DNA of 41,778 bases from Bryobacterales bacterium (GTDB lineage Bacteria; Acidobacteriota; Terriglobia; Bryobacterales; Bryobacteraceae): NCBI GenBank assembly GCA_947467395.1, contig CANIIC010000016.1:1-41778 (forward strand). The letters are read 5' to 3'. Within the stretch, counting starts at the first letter, position 1. The number at the start of each line of letters is the position of its first letter. The translations under genes and the position numbers were made by a program. The notes under the pieces were generated by a model. It had not been told where the DNA came from, made no database searches, and saw only the letters and a program-made list of their open reading frames with translations. This document shows positions 8,542 through 17,839 of the stretch, piece by piece.

Positions 8542-11043
8542 ATGCGCGAACCGCTTCTGCTCCCGTTGTTGTGGATCGCCAGCGGGGTTGTGCTGGGGCA
8601 GGCCTTCGATTTCGGCGTTCGGGAGTCCATTGGGCCCGCCGTCTCATTCGCTCTGCTGTCCCTAGCGAAAGCTTCGCCTCTTCTTCGCAAGATTGCTCTT
8701 TCTCTTTGCTTCACCTTCCTGGGAGCGTTCTTCGTCGCTGCGCACCGGCCAGATCGGATTCCGTTGCTGGATGTTTCGTCGCGCGACATGGCACTGGCCG
8801 AAGGCTGCGTGGTCCAGCCAACCGTCTTCTCCAATGACCGGACGCAATTCGTGCTGGAACTGGAGCGCGGTGCCCGGGCGCAGGTACAGGTGCCGAACAA
8901 CCCGATCCAGCTGCGCTACGGTCAACGCGTCGCCATCGAAGCCCGGTTTCGAGTGCCGCACAATTTCCAGAATCCAGGGGCCTTCGACTACGCTGCCTAT
9001 CTCTCACGGCGCGGCATCTTCTGGACGGCGCTGGTTCCCGCAAAAGGCAGCGTGCAAGTGTTGCCGGGGGACTGTGGAACGAGATGGCTTGGTTGGGTGT
9101 TTGCGCTGCGCACAGAAGCCATCGATCGCATCGATGCACTGTATCCCGACAATGACTACGCCGCCGCCATGCTGCAGGCGGTTCTGATCGGCGAATCCAG
9201 CAACCTGGAGCGGGTGTGGACAGAAGATTTCCGGCGTTCCGGAACGTATCACGCGCTGGTGATCAGTGGGATTCACGTGAGCGTGCTGGCCAGCGTGTTG
9301 CTCGCGCTGCTACACTTCGCCCCCATCTCTAAGAACAAGTCGCTGGCGCTGACCTCGCTTCTCGCCTGGATCTACGCTCTGGTCTCCGGCTGCACCGTGC
9401 CGGTGGTGCGCGCGGCTGCGGGCTTCACGCTGTACCTGATCGCGCGGATTTTCTTCCGGCGCGTACGGCCTCTGAATCTGCTCTCCGGAATCGCCATCGT
9501 GTACCTGGCTTGGGATCCGCTGCAGTTGTTCGAGGCGAGCTTCCAGCTGTCCTTCCTTTCTGTCGCCGCCATTGGAGCGTTCGCCTCGCCACTCCTCGAA
9601 ACATACCTGACGCCGTTCCGCCGTGCGATGCGCGACGTGAACACACTCAGCATCGATCCGCATCTCCCGCCGCGAGCGGCACAGGCACGTGTAGAGTTAC
9701 GACTCGCCGCGGAAACCGTCGCGCTGTGGACCTGGATTCCGGCCCGTTTCGCAGGCATCGCGATCGCCCTGTGCGGACGCCTCTGGTTCTTTGCCCTGGA
9801 GTTGGGCGCCGTTTCGCTGTGCGTGCAGATCGGGCTGGCGCTGCCGATGGCGGAATATTTCCATCGCATCTCTTTCACCGGCTTGAGCGCGAATCTACTC
9901 ATTGTGCCGTTGATGAATTTACTGGTGCCGGTCGGATTCCTGGCGCTGTTCACGGGCTGGCATTGGGCCGCACAGTTCGCCGACGCACTGCTGCGATGGT
10001 CCGCCGTGGTCGCACGTTGGCACGCGGCGCGCGAGCCGGAATGGCGCGTACCCGATCCTCCAGCGTGGTTTGGGATCGCGTTTGTGTTGGCGCTCCTGGG
10101 GACCGCGATACTGATCCGCCGGGAGCGGTTGCGTTGGCCCGCGCTGGCCGCGATTACCGCAATGCTGCCCTTGTTGGTCGCAAGTCCGTGGGCCATGGCG
10201 GCAGAACCCGGCTCGCTGGAGCTAACGGTGATCGACGTCGGTCAGGGTGACAGTCTGCTGCTGGTGTTCCCCCAAGGCGGCACGATGCTGATCGATGGCG
10301 GTGGGCGGCTGGAGTACGGCAACATGAAGCGCCGCTCCAATCTGGACATCGGAGAGGACGTGGTGTCCTCCTATTTGTGGTCACGCGGCATCCGGCACCT
10401 TGATGTGATTTCCGTGACCCACGCGCATCAGGATCATGCGGGCGGGATCAAAGCGTTGATCGATAATTTTCATCCGGACGACTTATGGACAGGCGCGAAT
10501 CCGCCGGAGGAGCTGTTGAAGCAGGCTCGCCAGAAAGGGGCTCGCGTCATCGAGAAGAAGGCCCCGGAAGTGATGGATTTCTCGGGTGCCACTCTGGAAG
10601 TGCTGGCGCCGGGCAGCGATTACGTCCCGTCATCCCCCGGTAATAATGATTCCCTGGTGCTTCGGATCACGCACGGTCAGCGCACGTTCCTCCTGATGGG
10701 CGACTTGGAGCGCGTCGAGGAGCAACGCTTGTTGCAGCACGGATCGGTGCACGCGGACGTCCTGAAAGTGGGCCATCACGGCTCGCGGACCTCCACCACG
10801 CAGGGCTTTCTAGACGCCGTGGCGCCGTCGATCGCGCTCATCTCCGCCGGGTATGAGAATTCCTTTGGGCATCCGCACCCCGATGTCGTGGGTCGCCTGG
10901 AGGCCCGGCATGCCACAATCCTGCGCACCGACCGGTTCGGACTAGCTACCGTGACCACCGACGGAACCCGTCTTCACTATGGGATCGAGACGTGGCAACA
11001 GCCCTCGAAAATCCTAGGACTTCCAGAGCATTTGGTACACTGA
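8542..11043 (+). CDS. comEC: ComEC/Rec2 family DNA internalization protein
   Basis: 833 aa: N-terminal OB-like region, multi-TM competence domain (YHALVISGIHVSVLA), C-terminal metallo-beta-lactamase domain (VIDVGQGDSLLL, THAHQDHAGG, KVGHHGSRTST). Confidence 0.95.
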   Translation: MREPLLLPLLWIASGVVLGQAFDFGVRESIGPAVSFALLSLAKASPLLRKIALSLCFTFLGAFFVAAHRPDRIPLLDVSSRDMALAEGCVVQPTVFSNDRTQFVLELERGARAQVQVPNNPIQLRYGQRVAIEARFRVPHNFQNPGAFDYAAYLSRRGIFWTALVPAKGSVQVLPGDCGTRWLGWVFALRTEAIDRIDALYPDNDYAAAMLQAVLIGESSNLERVWTEDFRRSGTYHALVISGIHVSVLASVLLALLHFAPISKNKSLALTSLLAWIYALVSGCTVPVVRAAAGFTLYLIARIFFRRVRPLNLLSGIAIVYLAWDPLQLFEASFQLSFLSVAAIGAFASPLLETYLTPFRRAMRDVNTLSIDPHLPPRAAQARVELRLAAETVALWTWIPARFAGIAIALCGRLWFFALELGAVSLCVQIGLALPMAEYFHRISFTGLSANLLIVPLMNLLVPVGFLALFTGWHWAAQFADALLRWSAVVARWHAAREPEWRVPDPPAWFGIAFVLALLGTAILIRRERLRWPALAAITAMLPLLVASPWAMAAEPGSLELTVIDVGQGDSLLLVFPQGGTMLIDGGGRLEYGNMKRRSNLDIGEDVVSSYLWSRGIRHLDVISVTHAHQDHAGGIKALIDNFHPDDLWTGANPPEELLKQARQKGARVIEKKAPEVMDFSGATLEVLAPGSDYVPSSPGNNDSLVLRITHGQRTFLLMGDLERVEEQRLLQHGSVHADVLKVGHHGSRTSTTQGFLDAVAPSIALISAGYENSFGHPHPDVVGRLEARHATILRTDRFGLATVTTDGTRLHYGIETWQQPSKILGLPEHLVH

Positions 11044-11079
11044 ACCCAGGGCGCTGTGTGCCCGAAATACGGTACCGAA

Positions 11080-11787
11080 GTGCGCTTACTGGTTCTCTTT
11101 CTCGCGTCCGCCCTCATCGCCAGCCCCGTCGCCTCTAAATTCCCTCCCGACCTCACTCCGGAGTTGAATGACGTTGTGCAGCGGTACGTTTCCGCCACCG
11201 AAAAACAGCGGAAAGCGATGTTAGGCGTCCAGATGGAGATGGAGATCGACGGCCGCTTCACGAAGCTCAACGAGCAAGGCCGCATGCGGGTAATGCGCAC
11301 CATTTCCAAGCTCGGCGAACTGAGCATGAAGATGGTGGAATTCGTTGGCGACAACCGCATCAAGACAGAGTTGATCGCACGCTACCTGGATGAAGAACAA
11401 AAGGCCAAGGCGTATGGCGCCATTACGATCGCCCCGGCCGACTACGAATTTGAGATCAAGGCGATCCTGAAACACGGCGGCCAGAGCACCTATGTCTTCG
11501 ACGTGACGCCGCGCAAGAACGACCCTGGGCGCTTCCGAGGAGAGCTGTGGGTGGATGGCGAGACCGGCATGCCGCTGCGCGAGGCGGGTCAGATGGTGAA
11601 GAGTCCCCACCTGCTTCTGGCGAACCTGCGCTTTGCGCGTGACTACGAATTGCACGACGGCATCGCCGTTGTGAAACACTTTCAGAGCAGTACCGACGTG
11701 CGCCTGCTGGGCGTGGGCCGGGCTGAGCTCGACGTTACATTCAGCAACCTTTCGCAGGCCCCTGCGGAAAAGACGGAACAACTGTAG
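11080..11787 (+). CDS. Secreted protein, LolA/RseB-like fold suspected
   Basis: GTG start at 11080 gives a signal peptide RLLVLFLASALIASPVAS; pattern of outer-membrane lipoprotein-sorting-like beta domain (GELWVDGETGMPLREAGQM). Confidence 0.55.
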   Translation: MRLLVLFLASALIASPVASKFPPDLTPELNDVVQRYVSATEKQRKAMLGVQMEMEIDGRFTKLNEQGRMRVMRTISKLGELSMKMVEFVGDNRIKTELIARYLDEEQKAKAYGAITIAPADYEFEIKAILKHGGQSTYVFDVTPRKNDPGRFRGELWVDGETGMPLREAGQMVKSPHLLLANLRFARDYELHDGIAVVKHFQSSTDVRLLGVGRAELDVTFSNLSQAPAEKTEQL

Positions 11788-11808
11788 GCCGGAGCCGAAC
11801 ACAACACG

Positions 11809-13254
11809 ATGAGAACGCTTTTTCTAAATCCACCCTCCTTTGAAGGTTTTGACGGCGGAGCCAGTTCCCGCTGGCCGTCCACCCGCGAGATCGAATCCTA
11901 CTGGTACCCGGTGTGGTTGTGTTACCCGGCGGGCATGATTCCGGACAGCAAGGTGGTGGACGCTCCGCCGCACGGCATCTCGATCGAACAGACCGTGCAG
12001 ATGGCGAAGGATTTTGAACTGCTGGTGCTGTTCACTTCGACACCCGGTTTCAACGTGGACGTGAAGATCGCGAACATGATGAAGGACCTGAACCCGAAGC
12101 TGAAGGTGTGCTTCGTGGGTCCTCCAGTGACGACGGAGCCGGACAAGGCTCTCAACGCCACCACAGCAATCGACTTCATCGTGCGCCGCGAGTTCGATCA
12201 CCAGATCGCCAACTACGCCAAGGGCGTGCCGCTCGAAGAACTGCCGGGCGTCAGCTACCGCAAGGACGGCAAGAACGTTCACAACCCGGAAGGTCCAGTG
12301 ATTGAGAACCTGGACGAACTGCCGTGGGTGAGTAAGGTCTACAAGCGTGATCTGGATTTCCGTCGCTATAACGTTCCGTTCCTGCTGAACCCCTACATCT
12401 CTCTGTACACGTCGCGCGGCTGCCCGGCCATGTGCACCTTCTGCCTGTGGCCGCAGACCCATTCCGGGCACCGGTGGAGACTGCGTTCGAACGAAGACAT
12501 CGTGAACGAAGTGAAGTACATCAAGGACAACTTCCCGGGCTTGAAGGAAATCTTCTTCGATGACGACACCTTCAACTATCGCGAAGCCCGCACCATCGCG
12601 CTGTGTAAGGAATTCGAGAAGCTGGACTTCACTTGGTCCTGCACGTCGCGCGTCACCACCTCGGAAGACACGCTGAAGGCGATGAAGGATGCCGGGGCGC
12701 GCCTGTTGATTGTCGGCTACGAAAGCGGCGACCAGCAGATCCTCAAGAACATCAAGAAGGGCGCGACCGTGGAAGGCGCCAAGCGCTTCACCAATCAGGC
12801 GCACAAACTGGGCCTGACCATCCATGCCGACTTCATCATCGGCCTGCCGGGTGAAACACGCGACACGATCCGTAACACCATCGACTTTGCCAAGAACCTG
12901 GACTGCGAAACAATTCAGGTTTCGATCGCCCATGCCTACCCGGGCACTGAGTTCTACGACTTCGCGAAGCAGAACGCACTGATCAACGTGCAGATGTCCG
13001 ACGAACAGGGACATCAGCTGCCCAACGTGATTTATCCCGGGATCTTGGATGAAGCCGAGATGATGGAATGGGTGGAACGCTTCTACGGCGAGTATTACTT
13101 CCGCCCGAAGGCCGCGTGGCGCATCGTGCGCAAGGCGATCTTCGATAACAGCGAACGCAAGCGTCTGTACAAGGAAGCTCGCGAATACATGGCCTTACGG
13201 TCGAAGCGTAAGAAGTACGTGGAAGACATGCGGTCGGCCAAGGCGAACGCCTAA
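11809..13254 (+). CDS. hpnJ: Hopanoid biosynthesis associated B12-binding radical SAM protein HpnJ
   Basis: MRTLFLNPPSFEGFDGGASSRWPSTREIESYWYPVWLCYPAG; radical SAM CxxxCxxC in SRGCPAMCTFCLWPQ; overall HpnJ-like sequence. Confidence 0.9.
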   Translation: MRTLFLNPPSFEGFDGGASSRWPSTREIESYWYPVWLCYPAGMIPDSKVVDAPPHGISIEQTVQMAKDFELLVLFTSTPGFNVDVKIANMMKDLNPKLKVCFVGPPVTTEPDKALNATTAIDFIVRREFDHQIANYAKGVPLEELPGVSYRKDGKNVHNPEGPVIENLDELPWVSKVYKRDLDFRRYNVPFLLNPYISLYTSRGCPAMCTFCLWPQTHSGHRWRLRSNEDIVNEVKYIKDNFPGLKEIFFDDDTFNYREARTIALCKEFEKLDFTWSCTSRVTTSEDTLKAMKDAGARLLIVGYESGDQQILKNIKKGATVEGAKRFTNQAHKLGLTIHADFIIGLPGETRDTIRNTIDFAKNLDCETIQVSIAHAYPGTEFYDFAKQNALINVQMSDEQGHQLPNVIYPGILDEAEMMEWVERFYGEYYFRPKAAWRIVRKAIFDNSERKRLYKEAREYMALRSKRKKYVEDMRSAKANA

Positions 13255-13260
13255 GTTCGG

Positions 13261-13656
13261 ATGACAAGCTCGCATTTGCGGTGGAAGACACGCGCCTTCG
13301 CGGCGTACGTCATCCTCAGCAATTCTTTCGGGAACCTGTTCCTGGCGATGGGCATGCACCAAAGCCAGGAGGTCAATTCTGTCCTGAGCGCACTGGCCGC
13401 AATCTTTAATCCTGTCGTCGCACTGGGCATCGTGTTGCTGATCTCCTGGTTGCTCACGCGCATGGCGATGTTGAGCTGGGCCGACCTCACCTATGTACTG
13501 CCCGTGACGGCACTGGGCTACGTCGTGAGCGCCGTGCTGGGCTTGCTGTTCCTGCATGAAGTCATCACTCCAGTTCGTTGGGCTGGAACAGTGCTGATCA
13601 TGCTGGGCACGATTCTGGTCGGCATTGGCGATCCGCACGCGGAGAAGTCCAAGTGA
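13261..13656 (+). CDS. Four-TM SMR/EamA-like (ArnE/F-like) membrane protein, subunit 1
   Basis: 131 aa, four hydrophobic helices, ...LTYVLPVTALGYVVSAVLGLLFLHEVITPVRWAGTVLIMLGTILVG; 6 nt after the hpnJ stop. Confidence 0.8.
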   Translation: MTSSHLRWKTRAFAAYVILSNSFGNLFLAMGMHQSQEVNSVLSALAAIFNPVVALGIVLLISWLLTRMAMLSWADLTYVLPVTALGYVVSAVLGLLFLHEVITPVRWAGTVLIMLGTILVGIGDPHAEKSK

Positions 13657-14003
13657 GGTCCTGGCTACTGCTCAGCGTCGTGGTCGGTGCAACGGTGACG
13701 TCGGACATGCTGCAGGCATTCGAGATGAAGCGGCAAGGCGAGGTGCAACAAGCGGGAACGTTCGTTGCGAGCATCTTCCAGAAGAAGCTGCTGATCCTCT
13801 CCATCTTCTGCATGGCGATTTCATTCTTCGCGTTTATGTCGCTGGTGCAAATCGCGGACTTGAGCTTTGCGGTGCCGGCCTCGGCCGCGAGCGTTGTGCT
13901 GGAAACCATCCTGGCCAATATCATCCTCAAGGAACGTGTCGACAAGAGGCGTTGGCTCGGCGTCGCCTGCGTCGCGGCTGGCGTATACTTACTGGCTCTG
14001 TGA
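13653..14003 (+). CDS. Four-TM SMR/EamA-like (ArnE/F-like) membrane protein, subunit 2
   Basis: GTG start overlapping the previous stop (GTGA, 13653-13656); SLVQIADLSFAVPASAASVVLETILANIILKERVDKRRWLGVACVAAGVYLLAL. Confidence 0.8.
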   Translation: MRSWLLLSVVVGATVTSDMLQAFEMKRQGEVQQAGTFVASIFQKKLLILSIFCMAISFFAFMSLVQIADLSFAVPASAASVVLETILANIILKERVDKRRWLGVACVAAGVYLLAL

Positions 14004-15079
14004 CGCTAGAACTCATTTGCGGGATTGCGGCGGGCTACCAGTTGTTCGCGCTGGTGGCGAGCCTCGCGTTCAAGGCGCAGCGCATTGAGACCATCGGGCA
14101 ACAAGGGCCCGTCAGTATCCTGAAGCCGGTGCATGGGATGGAGCCCGCGATGCGCGATGCCATCGCGTCCCATGCGTCGCTAGAAGGCGACTATGAGTTC
14201 CTGTGCGGCGTGCGCGACGGCGATCCGGCCCTCCAGTTGATTCATGAGTTCCCAAAGGCACAGATCGTGCCGACGCGAACACAGACACCGAATCTCAAGG
14301 TCGGCGTGTTGATCGACCTGGGAAATGCAGCACGCAACCCAACGGTGATTGTGAACGATGCCGATATTCGCGTGGAGCCGGACTACATCGCGCGGGTGAC
14401 CGGACCGCTGTCCGACCCCAAAGTTGGGTTGGTCACATGCCTGTATCGCGCGGAGGGCGACACCTTTGCCGCGCGGTTTGAAGGGTTGGGAATCGCGACG
14501 GATTTCGCGCCCTCAACCTTGGTCGCACGGATGGTGGGCGTGGACGAATTCGCGATGGGTTCCACAATGGCGTTCCGTCGCAACACGCTGGATCGCATCG
14601 GAGGCTTCGCGGCAATCGCCGACTACTTGGCCGACGACTATCAGTTAGGGCAGAGAATTCACGCACTGGGCTTGAAGTGCATGCTGAGCGATGTGATCGT
14701 GACCACACATCTTGGCGGTGGGTGGCGCGATGTGTGGCTGCATCAAGTGCGCTGGTCACGCACGATTCGCGTGTCGAACTTCTGGGGCTACATGGGCTTG
14801 CCCGTGACGTTCGCAACGTTGTGGGCCGCGGTCGCCGCGATCACCGGCAACTTCTATCTGGCGTCGATGCTCCTGGCGATGCGCCTCATGATGGCGATGG
14901 TCGCGGGCGGCGTAGTGCTCGGCAGCACGCAGGCGATGCAGCTCTGGCCACTGATTCCTGTGCGTGATCTGTTCGGCGTCGCCGTGTGGATCACCGCACT
15001 GTTCGGCCGCACGGTGGTGTGGCGCGGGCGCCGGCTCCGTCTGGATGATTCCGGCCGCATTCAGAACGCGGATCAGTAG
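14000..15079 (+). CDS. hpnI: Hopanoid biosynthesis associated glycosyltransferase HpnI (ceramide glucosyltransferase-like)
   Basis: GTG start overlapping the previous stop (GTGA); QQGPVSILKPVHGMEP, NDADIRVEPDYI, DDYQLGQRI and HQVRWSRTIR motifs. Confidence 0.87.
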   Translation: MTLELICGIAAGYQLFALVASLAFKAQRIETIGQQGPVSILKPVHGMEPAMRDAIASHASLEGDYEFLCGVRDGDPALQLIHEFPKAQIVPTRTQTPNLKVGVLIDLGNAARNPTVIVNDADIRVEPDYIARVTGPLSDPKVGLVTCLYRAEGDTFAARFEGLGIATDFAPSTLVARMVGVDEFAMGSTMAFRRNTLDRIGGFAAIADYLADDYQLGQRIHALGLKCMLSDVIVTTHLGGGWRDVWLHQVRWSRTIRVSNFWGYMGLPVTFATLWAAVAAITGNFYLASMLLAMRLMMAMVAGGVVLGSTQAMQLWPLIPVRDLFGVAVWITALFGRTVVWRGRRLRLDDSGRIQNADQ

Positions 15080-15220
15080 TTTCGACTGCGTTCACGCAAA
15101 CTTTACGGCATATAGAACGACCCTCACCGGGCCATCATCTTCACTCTTTTCAGGCACTTCGCGATTTGGCACGCGCCGTGCATTCATGAGGCCGACAGCT
15201 GATAAGGAGGCTGAACGCAC

Positions 15221-16111
15221 ATGGAAACGGTGAAAGCAAACAATACTCCGGAACAGAAGTCCGGTACAGCGAAGTGGATTGTGGCGGGAGCGATTGCAGC
15301 GCTCATGGCATCGGGCGGGTTCCTGGTCCAACGCGTGAGCCGGTTGGAAGCTCAGCTGGATGAGCAACGCACCACGGCACAGAAACAGCTCGCAGACCTC
15401 CGTGATGCGACCGCCTCTTCAACAGTGGCAATGAATCGCACAGTGGAAGAGTTGAATCATCAGGTGGCCGAAGGGAACAAATCGGCCTCTGCCTCGGCGC
15501 AGCGCGCGGCAGCGATCGCGCAGAAGAACGCGGAGAAACTGGTCGCGCAGTTGCGCGAACAACAGGACGAAGTCGACCAGAAGTTCACACAACAGATCGG
15601 TGAAGTAAAGACTGTTACCGACGAACACACGCAGAAGGTAACCGGCCTGGAATCGAGCGTCGGTGAAGTGAAGCAGTCTGTCGGCACAGTGCAGCAGGAG
15701 GTGGCGTCGACCAAGAGTTCGCTCGATCAGACCATCGCGGACTTGAAGTCGGTGCGCGGCGACTTGGGCGTGCAGAGCGGCTTGATCGCGACGAATTCGA
15801 CAGAGTTGAAGGCCTTGAAGGACTTGGGCGATCGCACCTACTATGAGTTCACAGTGAACAAGAAGGCTCCGGTGAAAGTCGCGAGCATAACACTGGAACT
15901 CAAGAAAGTGGACACGAAGCGTAACAAGTACAACGTGAACATCGTAGCGGACGACAAGCGCGTCGAGAAGAAAGACAAGACGATCAATGAGCCGGTGCAG
16001 CTGTATGTCGGCGGGTCACGGCAGCCTTTCGAGATCGTGGTCAATGAAGTAAAGAAGGACACGATCATCGGTTACGTGGCGGTTCCGAAGGTTCTGCGAG
16101 CGGGCCGCTAA
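15221..16111 (+). CDS. Membrane-anchored coiled-coil protein with C-terminal beta domain, unknown function
   Basis: AAGGAGG Shine-Dalgarno at 15204-15210; N-terminal TM (KWIVAGAIAALMASGGFLV), ~190 aa coiled coil, C-terminal YYEFTVNKKAPVKVASITLELKKVDTKRNKYNVNI... Confidence 0.75.
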   Translation: METVKANNTPEQKSGTAKWIVAGAIAALMASGGFLVQRVSRLEAQLDEQRTTAQKQLADLRDATASSTVAMNRTVEELNHQVAEGNKSASASAQRAAAIAQKNAEKLVAQLREQQDEVDQKFTQQIGEVKTVTDEHTQKVTGLESSVGEVKQSVGTVQQEVASTKSSLDQTIADLKSVRGDLGVQSGLIATNSTELKALKDLGDRTYYEFTVNKKAPVKVASITLELKKVDTKRNKYNVNIVADDKRVEKKDKTINEPVQLYVGGSRQPFEIVVNEVKKDTIIGYVAVPKVLRAGR

Positions 16112-16149
16112 GTAAGTTCCCAACCCCTGAACACTCGTTTCACCACTCG

Positions 16150-16181
16150 GGCGCGAAGCAACCACTTCGCGCCTATTTTTT
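16150..16181 (+). terminator. Rho-independent terminator
   Basis: GGCGCGAAG-CAACCA-CTTCGCGCC followed by TATTTTTT. Confidence 0.9.
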
Positions 16182-16205
16182 CGTTGGCACGGTACACTTG
16201 AAGAA

Positions 16206-16559
16206 ATGGTGATTTGCATCAAGAATCTGCGTGTTTCCGGCATCCTGGGCGTGTACCCCGAGGAGCGCAACAAGGAACGCGACATTGTGATCAACGCTCG
16301 CGTGGAATACAACGCGCAAGCCGCGATCCGAAGTGACGCTTTGGAAGACGCGCTGGACTACAAGCTGATTCGGGACCGCATCCAAAAAGTCGTAGCGGAA
16401 ACGAAGTTTAACCTACTGGAGAAGCTGGCGGATCAGTTGGTGAACGAACTCACCCAAGACACGCGCATCCTGAAGTTGGAGCTGGAAATCGACAAGCCGC
16501 GCGCGCTGCGGTTGACCGATTCGGTATCGGCCATCATCACCTGGGAACGGCACACCTAA
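16206..16559 (+). CDS. folB: Dihydroneopterin aldolase
   Basis: MVICIKNLRVSGILGVYPEERNKERDIVINARVEY...DALDYKLIRDRIQKVVAETKFNLLEKLADQLV. Confidence 0.9.
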   Translation: MVICIKNLRVSGILGVYPEERNKERDIVINARVEYNAQAAIRSDALEDALDYKLIRDRIQKVVAETKFNLLEKLADQLVNELTQDTRILKLELEIDKPRALRLTDSVSAIITWERHT

Positions 16560-16582
16560 AAAAGAAGGCAGAAGTCGAGGAA

Positions 16583-17839
16583 TCAGGAGTCAGAATTGAG
16601 CGCTCGCAGGAACGCTCTGGCTTTGTGAGCGCTTTCTTCGAACTCGTCTGATGGGACGGAATCGGCGGTGATGCCGCAGCCGGCGTAGTAGCGGACTTTG
16701 TTGTCGGCGACGAAGGCGGTGCGAATGGCGACAGACAACTCCATGTCGCCTTGCATTGAGATCCAGCCGATGGCTCCCATCGCAGGACCGCGCAACTGCT
16801 GTTCCTCGCGCATCGCAGCGCGCATGGCCTCGATTTTGGGGGCTCCACTGATCGATGCCGGTGGGAACGCCGCTCGCAGCAGATCCACCGAACTCGCGTC
16901 ATCCTTCAATTCACCGCGCACCGTCGAGTAGCTATGATGCACGGTCGGAAGCGTCATCAACGTCGCGTGTTCCGTTACCGTGACCGACCCGGTCTTGCAG
17001 ACGCGGCCCAAGTCGTTGCGAACTACGTCGACAATCATCGAGAGTTCGGCGCGATCTTTGACGCTGCTGAGCAAGTCGGATGCGAGTGTGCGATCTGCTT
17101 CCGTGGTTGTTCCGCGCGGGCGTGTGCCTTTGATCGGGGAGGTCTCGACGACGCCTTGCCGCACGTTCAAGAACAGTTCGGGACTGATGGACAACACAGC
17201 GCGCTGGTCATCGATACGCACAAACGCTGCGTAACGCGCCGGGTTGATTTGGCGCAGGCGCAGAAACAGATCCCAAGCCGCTTCGTTGGGCATGCTGGCT
17301 TCGAGTCGCCGGCAGAGATTTGTTTGGAAGATGTCACCGGCGTGGATCGTGGCCACAGTGCGGGCTACCGCGGCTTCAAAGGCGGCACGATCCGGTCGAC
17401 TGCTGATCGAACCTGCGGTGAACGGCGCCGCAAGTCCGGCCGGTTTTACGGGGTGCCAGGAATCATAGAGACTCAGGTACAACTGCGGTACGCCGGTGTC
17501 GTCGGCGGGCATCTTGCCTAGATCTTCGAGCTCCGCAGCCAGATCGTAAGCAAGGTAACCGGCCAGCAGAGCACCCGGAATTTCGCGCCACGCTTCAATC
17601 GCGGCTTCCAGCAATTGAAAGGCGGGTACCTCGAAGTCGAGGCGATGCGTGGGCGTCGTGACCGACGCTCGGCCATGCGAACAGGACAGGGTCGCCAGCG
17701 GCTCCTGGAGCTCGCAGGGACCATCGGGGCCGCTCTCGAGCAGCATGTACCCGGTCTGCTTCGCGCGCGAGGCCACGGCTGCGCGGAGTTGCGCCACCAG
17801 CTCCACCAGACGCGCTGCCGGGGTTCGATCAGACCACAT
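16583..17839 (-). CDS. pabB: Aminodeoxychorismate synthase component I (PabB / anthranilate synthase I family)
   Basis: IFQTNLCRRLEASM, SPELFLNVRQGVVETSPIKGTRPRG, MIVDVVRNDLGRVCKTGSV, FPPASISGAPKIEAM; start trimmed to ATG 17839, overlapping the pabA stop. Confidence 0.92.
   Translation of the reverse strand: MWSDRTPAARLVELVAQLRAAVASRAKQTGYMLLESGPDGPCELQEPLATLSCSHGRASVTTPTHRLDFEVPAFQLLEAAIEAWREIPGALLAGYLAYDLAAELEDLGKMPADDTGVPQLYLSLYDSWHPVKPAGLAAPFTAGSISSRPDRAAFEAAVARTVATIHAGDIFQTNLCRRLEASMPNEAAWDLFLRLRQINPARYAAFVRIDDQRAVLSISPELFLNVRQGVVETSPIKGTRPRGTTTEADRTLASDLLSSVKDRAELSMIVDVVRNDLGRVCKTGSVTVTEHATLMTLPTVHHSYSTVRGELKDDASSVDLLRAAFPPASISGAPKIEAMRAAMREEQQLRGPAMGAIGWISMQGDMELSVAIRTAFVADNKVRYYAGCGITADSVPSDEFEESAHKARAFLRALNSDS

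Noticed and set aside
7506-8837. 443-aa plus-strand ORF antisense to the TPR/coiled-coil gene and running into comEC
   Set aside because: Arg/Gln-rich shadow translation, incompatible with the comEC frame starting at 8542
8542-11043. ComEC as evidence of a competence island or mobile element
   Set aside because: ComEC is a common chromosomal housekeeping gene in this kind of genome; no pilus or other com genes, integrase or repeats nearby
11824-13014. 396-aa minus-strand ORF antisense to hpnJ
   Set aside because: Shadow ORF of a well-conserved radical SAM gene; low-complexity His/Arg/Val-rich translation
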